DNA from: Thermococcus celericrescens
GTDB taxonomy: Archaea; Methanobacteriota_B; Thermococci; Thermococcales; Thermococcaceae
Assembly (NCBI RefSeq): GCF_001484195.1
Contig: NZ_LLYW01000018.1
Span: forward strand, 1-64,000
DNA: 64,000 bases
Direction of reading: 5' to 3'
Shown: one piece after another, positions 8,471 to 17,576 of the stretch
Layout of the letters: each line of letters opens with the position of its first letter
How positions within the stretch are numbered: position 1 is the first letter of the stretch
Made by a program: the position numbers and the translations under genes
The notes under the pieces: model-generated
Seen by the model: only the letters and a program-made list of their open reading frames with translations
What the model was told of the DNA's origin: nothing
The model's database searches: none

Positions 8471-9731
8471 GGGCTCCCCGGAGGAACTTCATGAGGCTCG
8501 TCTGCTTCGGCCGGTATTCCTCCTTTGGAACTTCGACCTCAAGGCTCTCCAGCTCCGCTATGCTCGCCTTCCTTATCTCCTCTGGCAATCTTATCTCGCC
8601 GTATTTTCCTCCGCCGCCGGGGATCACTATGAGCTTGCCCTCCCTGTAGGCCCAGACGGCTTTTGCAACCTCCTCGTGGACCTCCGCCAGGCCCTCCAGC
8701 GGGACATCCACGAGAACCCTTATCTCGCTCCCGAACTCCTTCAAAAAGCGCTCCCAGATTACGCGCACTGCCTTCGTCTCCACCCCCTTGCCTATAACCA
8801 TCGCGATTATCTCAGCGAGGGGAGCTAGGCGGAGATAGGGCGGCCTGTCCTTTGGTCTCTCCTCCGTGTCGGCCAGCTCGAGGATTCTGTCGTGAACACC
8901 CTTTTTTATTCTGCCGCCGCACTTCGGGCACTTCCACTTGAATACCATCGCCTCCTCCGGGGAATACTTCCTGTAGCAGCGGGAGCAGGCAGTCAGGTGG
9001 TACTTGCCCAGCCTGGGGTCAAGACCGGCGTTGAGGACGATTTTTCTCCCCCCGCGCTTCAGAATGGCCTTCCGTGTCTCCTCGAAGGTTGCGTCCCTCA
9101 CTTCAAAGCGGTTGAACTCCCTTCCGAGGCGGTGGGGCATCGGGGAATGGGCGTCGCTGTTGCTGAGGTAGGTCAGAGAGTGGTGGGCTTTTATCCTGTC
9201 CGCCATTTCCGAATCCGCCGAGAGGCCGAGCTCAAGAAAATGCACCTTTGCCCCCTGGTAGGCTTCCTTGAGGCTGTTGTATTCCTTGTAGAGGGCAGTC
9301 CAGGGAGTAAAGGCGTGTGCAGGCCCGATTAGGATTCCCAACTCGTTGGCAATATCCGCTATCTCTGCCGCGGAAAGGTTAACCCTCGGCCTTCCTTCGG
9401 TGTCTATGTCCTGTGAGTACCCCTTCAGCTCCTTCCTCATCTCCCGGACGGTGGAGATGCTCGGAAAGATCAGGACGTGGTGCACCCTTCTGCTGTCCTC
9501 CACCTCGGCCGTGAGGAGGAAGCGGATTCCGTTTCTCTCGTAGGTTCCCTCGTCCACTTTTTCAGTGTACCTTAACAGTTCCTCCTCCCACTTCGGGTTG
9601 AGTATATCGCCCGTTCCGACTACCCCGAGACCCTTGAATCTTGCGTTCTCGGCGAGATTGGGAATAGTCATGGCTTTTGAGACCGCCTTGGAGTAGCGCG
9701 AGTGTATGTGAAGGTCGGCATCAACCTGCAT
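8463..9731 (-). CDS. Endonuclease Q (deaminated-DNA nicking enzyme)
   Basis: PHP-family DNA repair nuclease of 422 residues, matching the Thermococcales EndoQ family (TIGR00375). EndoQ is known to nick 5' of deoxyuracil, hypoxanthine, xanthine and abasic sites. Visible: PHP metal motif ADLHIHS at residues 4-10, further metal His/Asp in AHAF and NSDAHS, a zinc ribbon with CSRC and CPKC around residues 249-276, and a C-terminal helicase-like tail. The last residues Q410-T-S-L413-M-K-F416-L417 form a PCNA-interacting (PIP) box, as expected for PCNA-linked EndoQ. Convergent with galT, and 9 bases downstream of the ClC channel frame on the same strand. Confidence 0.9.
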   Translation of the reverse strand: MQVDADLHIHSRYSKAVSKAMTIPNLAENARFKGLGVVGTGDILNPKWEEELLRYTEKVDEGTYERNGIRFLLTAEVEDSRRVHHVLIFPSISTVREMRKELKGYSQDIDTEGRPRVNLSAAEIADIANELGILIGPAHAFTPWTALYKEYNSLKEAYQGAKVHFLELGLSADSEMADRIKAHHSLTYLSNSDAHSPMPHRLGREFNRFEVRDATFEETRKAILKRGGRKIVLNAGLDPRLGKYHLTACSRCYRKYSPEEAMVFKWKCPKCGGRIKKGVHDRILELADTEERPKDRPPYLRLAPLAEIIAMVIGKGVETKAVRVIWERFLKEFGSEIRVLVDVPLEGLAEVHEEVAKAVWAYREGKLIVIPGGGGKYGEIRLPEEIRKASIAELESLEVEVPKEEYRPKQTSLMKFLRGAPK

Positions 9732-9740
9732 GAAACCACC

Positions 9741-11463
9741 TCAGTCTATGTACATTCCCTCCAGACCGCGGTAGTAGGCGCGGTATATGTCCCTTTTGGT
9801 CACGACTCCGATGAGCCTCCTGCTCTCGGGGCTTTCCAGGACGGGCAGAAGGTTCTGGTCGTGGGCCATGAGCTTCTCAAAGGCATCCTCGGCCGTCTCC
9901 GTCGGGTAAGTTGCCCCGTAGGGCCGGCGGATGAATCGCTTCACCGGCATCCGCTTAACGCTCGGGGGTTTTTTCAGGATGTCCTTTATGCCGACTATGC
10001 CCACTACCTCCATGTTTTCGTTGACCACTGGGAAGCAGTCGTGACCGGTTTCGCCTATCAGGTGCTCCACGTCAAAGAGAGTCTGGTTCTCGGTGACGTA
10101 GACGGGCTCGCGGGTCATTATCTCGCCGACGGAGATTGTTTCGAGTATGACCGGCTTTCCGGTCTTCACGTGGTAGCCCTTTCTGATGAGCTTGAGGGTG
10201 TAGATAGACTCCCCCTTAAGGAAGAACCTGGCCGTTAGGAAGCCTATGGTCGCGGAGGTCATTACTGCGGGCAGAACGGCGTAGCTCCTGGTGAGCTCCG
10301 TGACCATCAGTATCTGAGTTAGCGGTGCCTGGGTCATGCCGCTGAAAAAGGCCGCCATTCCGGCCAGGGCGTAAACAGCAGGATTCGAGCCGAGACCCGG
10401 GAAGAGAAGTCTTACGACCTCTCCAAAGGCAGCTCCGAACATCGTTCCTATGTAGAGGCTCGGGGCGAAGACGCCGCCGCTCTGGCCGGATCCTATCGTC
10501 AGGGTGGTGGCCAGCATCTTAACCAGCCCGAGGACGATGAGGAGCCCTATCGCCAGCTCCCCATAGAAGGCCATCTTCATTCCCTCGTAGCCTATTCCGA
10601 ATATGCCGTGGGTGGGGAACAGCATCCCAAGAACGCCGACTCCAAAGCCGCCCATCGCGGGTTTTATGATTTCAGGCACGTTGGCCTTCGAGAACCCGTC
10701 AACCACGCGGTAGAGGAACCGCGCGTAGAACGCCGCCAGGAGGCCGAGGCTCAGGCCCAGGAGAAAGAACAGGGGGAGCTCTGGAAGTGTGTGACCGATG
10801 CCTCCTGGAATGTCTATCTCCACCGCCCTGTTGAGGACGGCAAGGGTAATTGCGTTCCCGGTGACGGCGGCTATGAATATGGGCACGAGGTTTATCGAGA
10901 AGGCACCCATGTAGACGACTTCCAGGGCAAACATCCGCCCCCGCGAGCGGGGTGTTGAAGGTGCCGGCTATACCTGCCGCCAGACCGCAGGTGACTAGGA
11001 GCTTTTTCATCTCCTTTGAGAGGCTGAACCAGCGCGCGAGGATGGAGGTTAAAGCCGCGCCTATGAAGCCTATGGGACCTTCGCGCCCAACGCTTCCCCC
11101 GGAGCCTATGGTTATCGCTGTGGCTATCGTCTTCAGAACCGCGAACTTTCCGGGGATGTTGCCCCCCTTGAATATGACCGCCTCTATGACCTCGGGGATG
11201 CCGTTCCCCTTGATTTCGGGGCATGTGATCACGAAGAACGCGACGATGAACGCGCCGAGCGTGGGGAGGAGCAGGTACCCGAGATTAAAGCTTCCTACCT
11301 CGTAAGAAACCCTGGGGAGCAGTTCCCCGAAGAAAAACCCGTGAACAAGGGTCACCAGGACCCTGAAAACTACGGCCCCTATACCACCCACTAGGCCGGC
11401 CAGTATGGAGAACACCATTACGATGCCCCACTTCCTGAGGTACGCCCCGTCTCCAGAGGTCAT
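9741..11463 (-). pseudogene. ClC-type chloride channel with CBS domains, frameshifted
   Basis: Voltage-gated-chloride-channel family membrane protein (anion channel or anion/proton exchanger) with two C-terminal CBS domains. The N-terminal part starts at ATG 11463 and contains GSGGSVGREGPI and GTFNTPLAG; the rest, beginning MFALEVVYMGAF, is in another frame. The family motif normally reads GTFNTPLAGAMFALE, so one extra base is present near 10935-10942 (forward-strand CCGCCCCC). Removing a C at 10935/10936 restores the motif exactly and gives about 574 residues. The break could be a sequencing error in a C-rich run or a true disruption; a GGGGGCGG just before the downstream ATG could also permit reinitiation. 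Family call confident, status uncertain. Confidence 0.85.
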
Positions 11464-11538
11464 CAAATGGGGGTTGGCGTCCCAAATAAAAAGCTTAAGC
11501 TTTTATACCACCTTCCCGAACCTTCCCTGGTGGAAACT

Positions 11539-12009
11539 ATGAAAGTTGAAGGATTCGTTGCTTCCCTTAGAAACGCCGAGAGGATCGGCGGACTGTTCAA
11601 GATACTCGCGGAGAAAGGGGCCCCTGTCGTCGAGCTCGACGGGAAGAGGTTTCTCATAGTCGTTGAGGGCGACTTCGAGGGAAGGAGGTTCTGGACCGAG
11701 ATAAACGGGGAGAAGGCCAACCAGGCCCTCGGCGATGCGATGCTCAACTCCTCAAGCTTCCCCTTCAAGTGCAGGAAGCCCTATACCGGCGGAAACGTGA
11801 TATTCGTGGACTTCGGCGATATCGAGGTTGAGGAGTTCCTCGTTGCGTACCGCGACCCCGAATACGGCATCTTCTATCGCGTCAGGAACGGAGAGGCGGA
11901 GGAGATAACGAAAGAGGATTACGAGGGTCTGATTCCGAAGATGCCGGAGTTCAAGATAAAATCCATGAGCGAGGAGCAGATGGACATGATGGGGGCCTTC
12001 TTCGGCTGA
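11539..12009 (+). CDS. Conserved hypothetical protein
   Basis: A 156-residue soluble protein that I cannot assign to a named family. It begins MKVEGFVASLRNAERIGG and ends with an acidic Met-rich tail (EEQMDMMGAFFG). The start at 11539 fits a TATA box (TTTTATA, 11501-11507) about 35 bases upstream; an earlier in-frame ATG at 11467 lies before that box. It is divergent from the ClC channel and convergent with the CPA2 antiporter. Composition (alternating strands and a charged C-terminus) looks like a normal folded protein. Confidence 0.75.
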   Translation: MKVEGFVASLRNAERIGGLFKILAEKGAPVVELDGKRFLIVVEGDFEGRRFWTEINGEKANQALGDAMLNSSSFPFKCRKPYTGGNVIFVDFGDIEVEEFLVAYRDPEYGIFYRVRNGEAEEITKEDYEGLIPKMPEFKIKSMSEEQMDMMGAFFG

Positions 12010-12028
12010 TGTGGAAAAGGAAACGGGC

Positions 12029-13348
12029 TCACCCAGAGCCCTTCAGTTCTTTTATCCTCTTCTTCGTGCTCTCTATCCTCTTGACCTTTGCGCTGGCCTT
12101 CTGTGCCCTCGTTGTCTCTATCTCCTCCCTGAACGCCCATTTGAGGAGCGGCGGGGTTATCAGCACGGAGACCGTTATGAATATCAGGGTCGCCGCTATG
12201 AACTCCGGGGCATGCTCCGGGCTTATCGCGCCGCCGTGGATTGCCACCATCAGGTCAACGAGTGCAACCTCCGTCCTTGGAACCGAACCGATTCCCATCT
12301 GGAGCGACATCCAGAGGTTCTTCTTTGTGAAGAGGAAATCCCTTCCGCGTCCCCAGGCGGTTATCCACGCTCCCAGCCCCCTTCCTGCCACCTTTCCAAA
12401 GACTGCGACAGCAGTTAGGACGGCGGCGAGGATCAGGGCGTTGGCGTTTTCGAAAACGGTGAGGTTGAGCATCGCTCCCGTGTGGACGAAGAAGAACGGT
12501 ATCAGCAGGCCGTAGCCGATGGCCTTCACGTCCTCCATGAGGCGCTTTCCTTCGGGGAGTTTCGAGAGGACGAGGCCCATCATGAACGCACCCTCGATGG
12601 CCGCGGCGAACCAGCCCTCCGCCAGGGCCGCGAAGAGGAACATCATTCCGAGAACCACTCCGAGGATTCCCTTCTCCACGTGAAGCCTCTCGGCGAACTT
12701 TATGTAATAATCGACGAGGAACCACCAGATGACCCCGGTCAGAATGAAGAACGCCACGATTTTAACCGAGAGCTCCAGAAGGCCGCCGCTTCCGACGGCA
12801 AAGATGACGAGGGCTATGCCCAGAAAGTCGTCCATAACGCTCGCGCTCAGAGAAGCTGCTCCAACCTCGCTTTTGAGAACCCCCAGATCCATCATCACCC
12901 TGATGGTCAGGCCGATGCTGGTTGCGGTGAGGAGAACACCGCCGGCAAAGGCCTCCCTGCTCGGGTACCCCATCTCCATGAGGGCGAACCAGCCGATCAC
13001 GAGTGGAACGAAGACACCGAGAACCGTCGAGACGGTGGCCGTGAGGCCCGTCTTCTTGAGCTGTTCGAGGTCTGCATCGAGGGCACCGAGAAACAGGAGG
13101 AATATTATGCCCAGCTTGGCGAGGAAGTTGGCCACCACCGTCATGTCGGTGGTGAATGCCTCACCGCTGACTATCGGGAGGTACTGGGGCGCGACTATGC
13201 CGAAGTAGACCAGGTTTCCGAGTATCATTCCCATCAGCAGCTCTCCGAGGACTCCCGGGAGCTCGTAGCGCTCGATGATACTGTCTCCTATCTTCGCGAG
13301 GATTAGCGAGAGTCCAAGGGCGAAGAGCAGCCACGTCACGCTCTCCAT
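12029..13348 (-). CDS. Cation:proton antiporter, CPA2/Kef type
   Basis: Polytopic exchanger of 439 residues with about twelve hydrophobic segments, of the monovalent cation:proton antiporter-2 family. Signature stretches are GELLMGMILGNL (residues 36-47), LFLGALDADLEQL near residue 100 and the GxxLxATSIGLT helix near residue 140. A short charged tail (about 40 residues) is cytoplasmic. The start overlaps the preceding CBS-domain gene by 13 bases, which strongly suggests that the two are co-translated and that the CBS protein is its regulatory subunit. Na+ or K+ specificity cannot be read from the sequence. Confidence 0.87.
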   Translation of the reverse strand: MESVTWLLFALGLSLILAKIGDSIIERYELPGVLGELLMGMILGNLVYFGIVAPQYLPIVSGEAFTTDMTVVANFLAKLGIIFLLFLGALDADLEQLKKTGLTATVSTVLGVFVPLVIGWFALMEMGYPSREAFAGGVLLTATSIGLTIRVMMDLGVLKSEVGAASLSASVMDDFLGIALVIFAVGSGGLLELSVKIVAFFILTGVIWWFLVDYYIKFAERLHVEKGILGVVLGMMFLFAALAEGWFAAAIEGAFMMGLVLSKLPEGKRLMEDVKAIGYGLLIPFFFVHTGAMLNLTVFENANALILAAVLTAVAVFGKVAGRGLGAWITAWGRGRDFLFTKKNLWMSLQMGIGSVPRTEVALVDLMVAIHGGAISPEHAPEFIAATLIFITVSVLITPPLLKWAFREEIETTRAQKASAKVKRIESTKKRIKELKGSG

Positions 13349-13830
13349 TGGGCACCACCCACCCGCAGCAGTCTGAGTAGCTCGTCTATCAGTATGCGGA
13401 GGCTCACCTCGCCCACCAGCTTGCCGTCCTTTACGACCGCCAGCACCTGAATCTTGTATTTGCGCATCTTCATCAGTGCGTCGAGAACCGTTGCGTCTTC
13501 CTCCACCGTCAGCACGTGTCTCTCGGCAACGTCCTCCGCCTTTGTGGCGCCACCGAGCATCGAGCGCATGGTTTTGCTCGTCATCCCCAGCTTGAACTTG
13601 TGGGCCTCCGGCGGCAGAAGGACGTCTATGACGTCCCTGTACCTGATGACCCCCACTAGCTTCATGTTCTCCCTGCTGTCAACCACCCACACGTGGTGTC
13701 TGGTTCTGAGTATCTTGAGGACGCTGAGGAGGTCGGAGTCGGCCGTTACCACGGGCATCGTTTCGAATCTCGGCATTATGTCGGTCAGCTTGAGTGAGTG
13801 GAATCTCTCAAGGGCGGACTCGACTTCCAT
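13336..13830 (-). CDS. CBS domain protein, probable regulator of the CPA2 antiporter
   Basis: Stand-alone protein of 164 residues made of two CBS domains. Typical CBS features are VTADSDLLSVLKILRTRHHVWVVD in the first and VEEDATVLDALMKMRKYKIQVLAV in the second, each followed by a GVI/GEV strand. CBS pairs bind adenine nucleotides and sense energy charge. Its end overlaps the start of the CPA2 antiporter, so the two are translationally coupled. ATG 13830 is preferred over ATG 13842 because GGTGGTGG lies just before it. Role as an antiporter gate is inferred from context. Confidence 0.85.
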   Translation of the reverse strand: MEVESALERFHSLKLTDIMPRFETMPVVTADSDLLSVLKILRTRHHVWVVDSRENMKLVGVIRYRDVIDVLLPPEAHKFKLGMTSKTMRSMLGGATKAEDVAERHVLTVEEDATVLDALMKMRKYKIQVLAVVKDGKLVGEVSLRILIDELLRLLRVGGAQWRA

Positions 13831-13992
13831 GACCACCACCATTTTCAGCTGGTGGAAAAAGTTCTATTTAAGGCTTTGTGGGTCGAACGCGACACCGAGG
13901 CAACGTTTAGAACATTGTACCAAAAGGATAACAAAAGAAGTTCCCCGGCATGCTTATTAACTCTAAAGACAAAATCTGTGGGAGGAATAGCG

Positions 13993-15321
13993 ATGTCTGT
14001 GACCGGTGCATCGAACGTCCTGGTTCCAAGCGTTGACCTGCTGGTCTACGTGTTCTTCGTCGTCCTTGCGGTGGGACTGGTTTCACTCCTCGTGAGCAGG
14101 AGGTTCAATGTATCCTACATTCCCCTCTTCATGTTCCTCGGCATACTGGTCGGCCCCGTTCTTGGGCTCCTGAACCGGAACCTTGCCAACGAGCTCTTCA
14201 ACTACGTCCGCGTCTTCGGCCTGGTGATGATACTCTTCACGGAGGGTCACACCCTCAGCTGGAAGATGCTCAAAAGGAACTTCAAGACCATACTGGCCCT
14301 AGATACCATCGGACTCCTCCTCACCGCGTTCATCATCGGCGGAATATTCTCGTGGCTCTTTCACGTGCCCTTCATCGTCGGGTTCCTTTTCGGGGCGATC
14401 ATAGGTGCCACAGACCCGGCTACATTAATTCCCCTGTTCAGGCAGTACAGTGTTCGCGAGGACATCGAGACGGTCATCGTCACCGAGTCAATATTCAACG
14501 ACCCGATGGGAATAGTTCTCGCATCGGTGGCCGTCGCGATGCTGGTTCCAGAGGCGTCCAGCGCGAGGTTCCTGGAGGCCATAGCCGGCTACATCGGTCT
14601 TTTCTTCCTGTACCAGATGGGTGCCTCGATACTCATGGGGGCGCTGCTCGGTGTTGTCGGGTACAACATCCTGAAGAGGACTGAGGTTAGGGACTTTCCT
14701 GAGATCGTCATATTCTCCCTTGTGATGGCGTTCGGAGGCTTCCTTCTCGGTGAACTGGCGCAGGCTTCGGGCTACCTTGTGGCCACCGTTACGGGCATCG
14801 TTCTCGGCAACCATAAGGTCTTCTTCAGGGACGATATCTCCGTGGTGAGGAGGGTCATGCGGGCCGTCGAGAGGGAGGTTCACTTCAACGAGAGCCTCGC
14901 GACCATATCCACCATCTTCATCTTCACTCTCCTGGGTGCGAGCCTGAACCCGGGGATAATAAGGGGCCACATCGTGCAGGGCGTTATCATAGCGTTCGCT
15001 CTGATGCTGGTGGCCAGGCCTCTCGCCTCCCTTCCCGTCCTGAAGTGGTGCTCCTTCAAGGAGTACCTGTTCATATCGCTTGAGGGCCCGAGGGGCGTCG
15101 TTCCCGCCGCCCTGGCCAGTCTCCCCCTGACTCTCGGAATCACGTACAACAACCCCGACCTGATTCAGTGGGGAGAAACCATCCTCAGCGTCACCATAAT
15201 CACCGTCTTAGTCACTGTCCTCGTTGAGACCCTCTGGGTTCCGGTACTCAGGAGAGAACTGCTCGAGGTGAGGAGCATCGAGAGGGAGATGGAGAAGGCC
15301 GGCTACCGGCCCAACTCCTAG
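13993..15321 (+). CDS. Na+/H+ antiporter, CPA1/NhaP type
   Basis: Sodium/proton antiporter of 442 residues with about thirteen membrane segments. The ion-binding signature is clear: GATDPATL near residue 137 and ESIFNDP near residue 164, the TDPA/FNDP pair of archaeal NhaP. ATG 13993 follows GGGAGGAATAG; an upstream in-frame start is possible but lacks a ribosome binding site and would run through the promoter. It is divergent from the CBS/CPA2 pair, so two different proton exchangers share one upstream region of about 160 bases. Confidence 0.9.
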   Translation: MSVTGASNVLVPSVDLLVYVFFVVLAVGLVSLLVSRRFNVSYIPLFMFLGILVGPVLGLLNRNLANELFNYVRVFGLVMILFTEGHTLSWKMLKRNFKTILALDTIGLLLTAFIIGGIFSWLFHVPFIVGFLFGAIIGATDPATLIPLFRQYSVREDIETVIVTESIFNDPMGIVLASVAVAMLVPEASSARFLEAIAGYIGLFFLYQMGASILMGALLGVVGYNILKRTEVRDFPEIVIFSLVMAFGGFLLGELAQASGYLVATVTGIVLGNHKVFFRDDISVVRRVMRAVEREVHFNESLATISTIFIFTLLGASLNPGIIRGHIVQGVIIAFALMLVARPLASLPVLKWCSFKEYLFISLEGPRGVVPAALASLPLTLGITYNNPDLIQWGETILSVTIITVLVTVLVETLWVPVLRRELLEVRSIEREMEKAGYRPNS

Positions 15322-15402
15322 GCTACCTTTTACGCTTCCCGAAGGGATTGGGTTTTGTTCTGGCTTATTTTGGTTCGGATACGGCCCATTTTTGGCCGGC
15401 AA

Positions 15403-15411
15403 GTATATAAA
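15403..15411 (+). promoter_or_regulatory. TATA box of the 15458 membrane protein
   Basis: GTATATAAA, a strong archaeal TATA box, lies about 50 bases before the ATG at 15458, implying a leader of about 25 bases that contains an AGGTGAT ribosome binding site. Confidence 0.65.
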
Positions 15412-15457
15412 GTTCGGTGGATTATGGAATTACGTGGAGGGGGTTTAGGTGATTTGA

Positions 15458-16147
15458 ATGAGGACTTGGGAAAAGGGAATAATTATGATCGCCAGGGCCA
15501 TCGTTTTCTTCGGCCTTATCAGCAACCTTATGTACGGAAAGTTTGACCAGATTCTCAGCACGGCCGCGGGTCTATTCGCCCTCTTCGTTCCAAGCATCGT
15601 CCGGAAGACATACCCCCGCCCCAGCAGAAGGATCTGGCCGTGGGTCAGCCCCTTCTACAACGACAGCATCTACGCACTCTTCGCGATATTCATGGCGGCC
15701 CACATAACGTTTCTCAACGTCCCCTTCCTCCAGCTTGACCTTTACAACCGGGTCTGGAAGGGTGCCGACGTCCCGAGCCACTACCTGGGCGGCCTCGTGA
15801 CGTGGGCCATATTCAACGAGGTCGTTCTGGAATCGTCGAGGACCTACAACCTCCACTGGAGCCCGCTGAAGATAGTCTCCATAAGCCTCTTCGCCCTCGT
15901 TCTCGTTGGGGTTCTCTGGGAGTTCTTCGAGGTGGTCCTCCAGCCGGACATGCCCTGGCTCTACGAGAGTATGAACAACAAGATTCAGGACGTCGTTATG
16001 GAGCTGCTCGGCTTTGGAACGGGAATACTTATGGTTTTCAGGCTGGAGTACCCGTACTCCATGAAGAAGCCCCTCGAAAACGCCCCCGTGCAGTTTGGAA
16101 CCATGTCGGTGGACATACTTCCCCAGCCGGATCACGTGAAAGAATGA
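15458..16147 (+). CDS. Integral membrane protein, function unknown
   Basis: A 229-residue protein with about five membrane segments. The C-terminal half contains WEFFEVVLQPDMPWLYES followed by IQDVVMELLGFGTG, a W-E-(F)-x-E ... D-x-x-x-(D/E)-x-L-G pattern reminiscent of the DUF2238 / YjdF-like membrane family, but the match is from memory and weak. ATG 15458 follows AGGTGATTTGA. Flanked by the NhaP antiporter upstream and convergent with the agmatinase-family gene. No catalytic residues are obvious. Confidence 0.75.
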   Translation: MRTWEKGIIMIARAIVFFGLISNLMYGKFDQILSTAAGLFALFVPSIVRKTYPRPSRRIWPWVSPFYNDSIYALFAIFMAAHITFLNVPFLQLDLYNRVWKGADVPSHYLGGLVTWAIFNEVVLESSRTYNLHWSPLKIVSISLFALVLVGVLWEFFEVVLQPDMPWLYESMNNKIQDVVMELLGFGTGILMVFRLEYPYSMKKPLENAPVQFGTMSVDILPQPDHVKE

Positions 16148-16153
16148 AAAAGT

Positions 16154-17020
16154 TCAGAGCATTTTCTTTCCAATCGCCCCTATGAAGTAGAACAGCAGCT
16201 TTGCCGCCGTCAGCGCGGTAACGTCACCGAGCCCGCTGCCCGCGACCTCCATTATGTCAAAGCCGGCTACCCTCTTGTTCTCCACGAGCCACTCCACGGC
16301 TTCAACAATGTCCCAGAACTTCAAACCCCCGGCTTCGGGGGTTCCGGTTGAGGGGACCAGAGAAAGGTCGAACGCGTCGATATCAACCGAGAGGTAAACC
16401 GGCTCCGGGAGGGACTTCACCAGCTCAACGAAGGCATCGAAGTCGTAGTCCCTCGCGTGCACCCACGCTATACCTTCCCTCTCCGCGTACTCGACCTCTT
16501 CCCTCGTGCCGCTCCTTATTCCAAACATGGCTTCCCTGACTCCCAGCTCACCTATCCTCCTCGCTACGCAGGCGTGGTTGTAGGGGTTGTCCTCGTAGCT
16601 CTCGCGCAGGTCGAGGTGTGCATCGAAGACGACGTAGCTGGCAGGCTTAAGCGCCTCAACCGCCCCCAGGGTCTGGGAGTGCTCGCCGCCCAGGAGTATC
16701 GGGATGGCGCTGGGATTGACGCGCTTGAGCTCCTCGACGGTTTCCCTAACCCTGTCCGCGGTCTTACGGGGGTCGCCGGCGACAACTGCCACATCCCCAA
16801 TGTCTGCTATGGGAAGTTCCGCTATGTCAACGTCGTAGTCGAGGATGTAGCTCTCGAGGTTGAGCGTCGCGTGCCTGATGAGCGTTGGCCCGAACCTCGC
16901 GCCGGGCTTGAAGCTGGTCGTTCCGTCGAAAGGTACACCCAGGATAACAAATTTGGCCTCTTCAGGCCCAACAAGTGGAAACTCAAGCTTAAGCGTCTCG
17001 TAGGTGTACAGGAAGTCCAT
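16154..17020 (-). CDS. Agmatinase / aminopropylagmatine ureohydrolase
   Basis: Ureohydrolase (arginase superfamily) of 288 residues with the binuclear Mn site fully visible: GGEHS (111-115), DAHLD (133-137) and SVDIDAFD (211-218). In Thermococcus, the agmatinase-like enzyme releases urea from N1-aminopropylagmatine to give spermidine, so this role is more likely than plain agmatinase, though sequence alone cannot separate them. The gene lies 70 bases downstream of the aIF5A gene on the same strand, linking polyamine synthesis with the protein that carries the polyamine-derived hypusine residue. Confidence 0.88.
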   Translation of the reverse strand: MDFLYTYETLKLEFPLVGPEEAKFVILGVPFDGTTSFKPGARFGPTLIRHATLNLESYILDYDVDIAELPIADIGDVAVVAGDPRKTADRVRETVEELKRVNPSAIPILLGGEHSQTLGAVEALKPASYVVFDAHLDLRESYEDNPYNHACVARRIGELGVREAMFGIRSGTREEVEYAEREGIAWVHARDYDFDAFVELVKSLPEPVYLSVDIDAFDLSLVPSTGTPEAGGLKFWDIVEAVEWLVENKRVAGFDIMEVAGSGLGDVTALTAAKLLFYFIGAIGKKML

Positions 17021-17090
17021 ACCCGCACCTCCAGGGAGAATTGGAGCGTCCTCTTAAAAGGTTGCGGGAAATAGAAGAGCGGAGAGGGGC

Positions 17091-17501
17091 TCACTCGCCC
17101 TTGAGCCTCATTATCTTAATCCTGCCGAGGGTCTCCCAGTACTCGACGTTGATGCCCTCCTTGAGCTGGTCCTTGACTTCGTCGGCGACGCCGCCCTCGA
17201 TCGGGATGTCGAAGAGCTCGTAGGTCTCCATGTCCATGATCTGGACGGTGTCCGGGGTCATGGCGATGATCTGGGCGGTTCTTTTGTCGATGATCGGAAC
17301 GTCAACCTCGGCGCTGGTGGGCTTGACGATGCTCCTGACCTTGCCGTCGAAGATTCCAACGGCCTCGATCCTGGCCTTGGCTGAACCGTGCTTTCCGGGC
17401 GAGGAAACGGTTATGTTGCCGATCCTGCAGGGCTCGCCGTCGATGAGGATGTACCTTCCTGGCTTGAGCTTGCTAACCTGAACCTTGGTCTTGTCTCCCA
17501 T
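17091..17501 (-). CDS. Translation initiation factor aIF5A
   Basis: Archaeal homologue of eIF5A, 136 residues, relieving ribosome stalling on difficult peptides. The modification loop [10 protein letters not shown] is intact, with K37 as the expected deoxyhypusine/hypusine lysine, followed by an OB-fold domain. Just upstream of the polyamine ureohydrolase gene, probably in one unit. Full family length and no defects. Confidence 0.94.
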   Translation of the reverse strand: MGDKTKVQVSKLKPGRYILIDGEPCRIGNITVSSPGKHGSAKARIEAVGIFDGKVRSIVKPTSAEVDVPIIDKRTAQIIAMTPDTVQIMDMETYELFDIPIEGGVADEVKDQLKEGINVEYWETLGRIKIMRLKGE

Positions 17502-17576
17502 CTTTCAGACCTCCCATAAGCGTTCTAAAACCGATTAGGAAGGGTCTTTAAAAAATTTTTGAAAAGGAGGAAATGT

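Noticed and set aside
12482..13306. 274-codon forward frame opposite the CPA2 antiporter gene
   Set aside because: Antisense shadow with Glu/His/Arg-rich composition, typical of the complement of membrane-protein codons.
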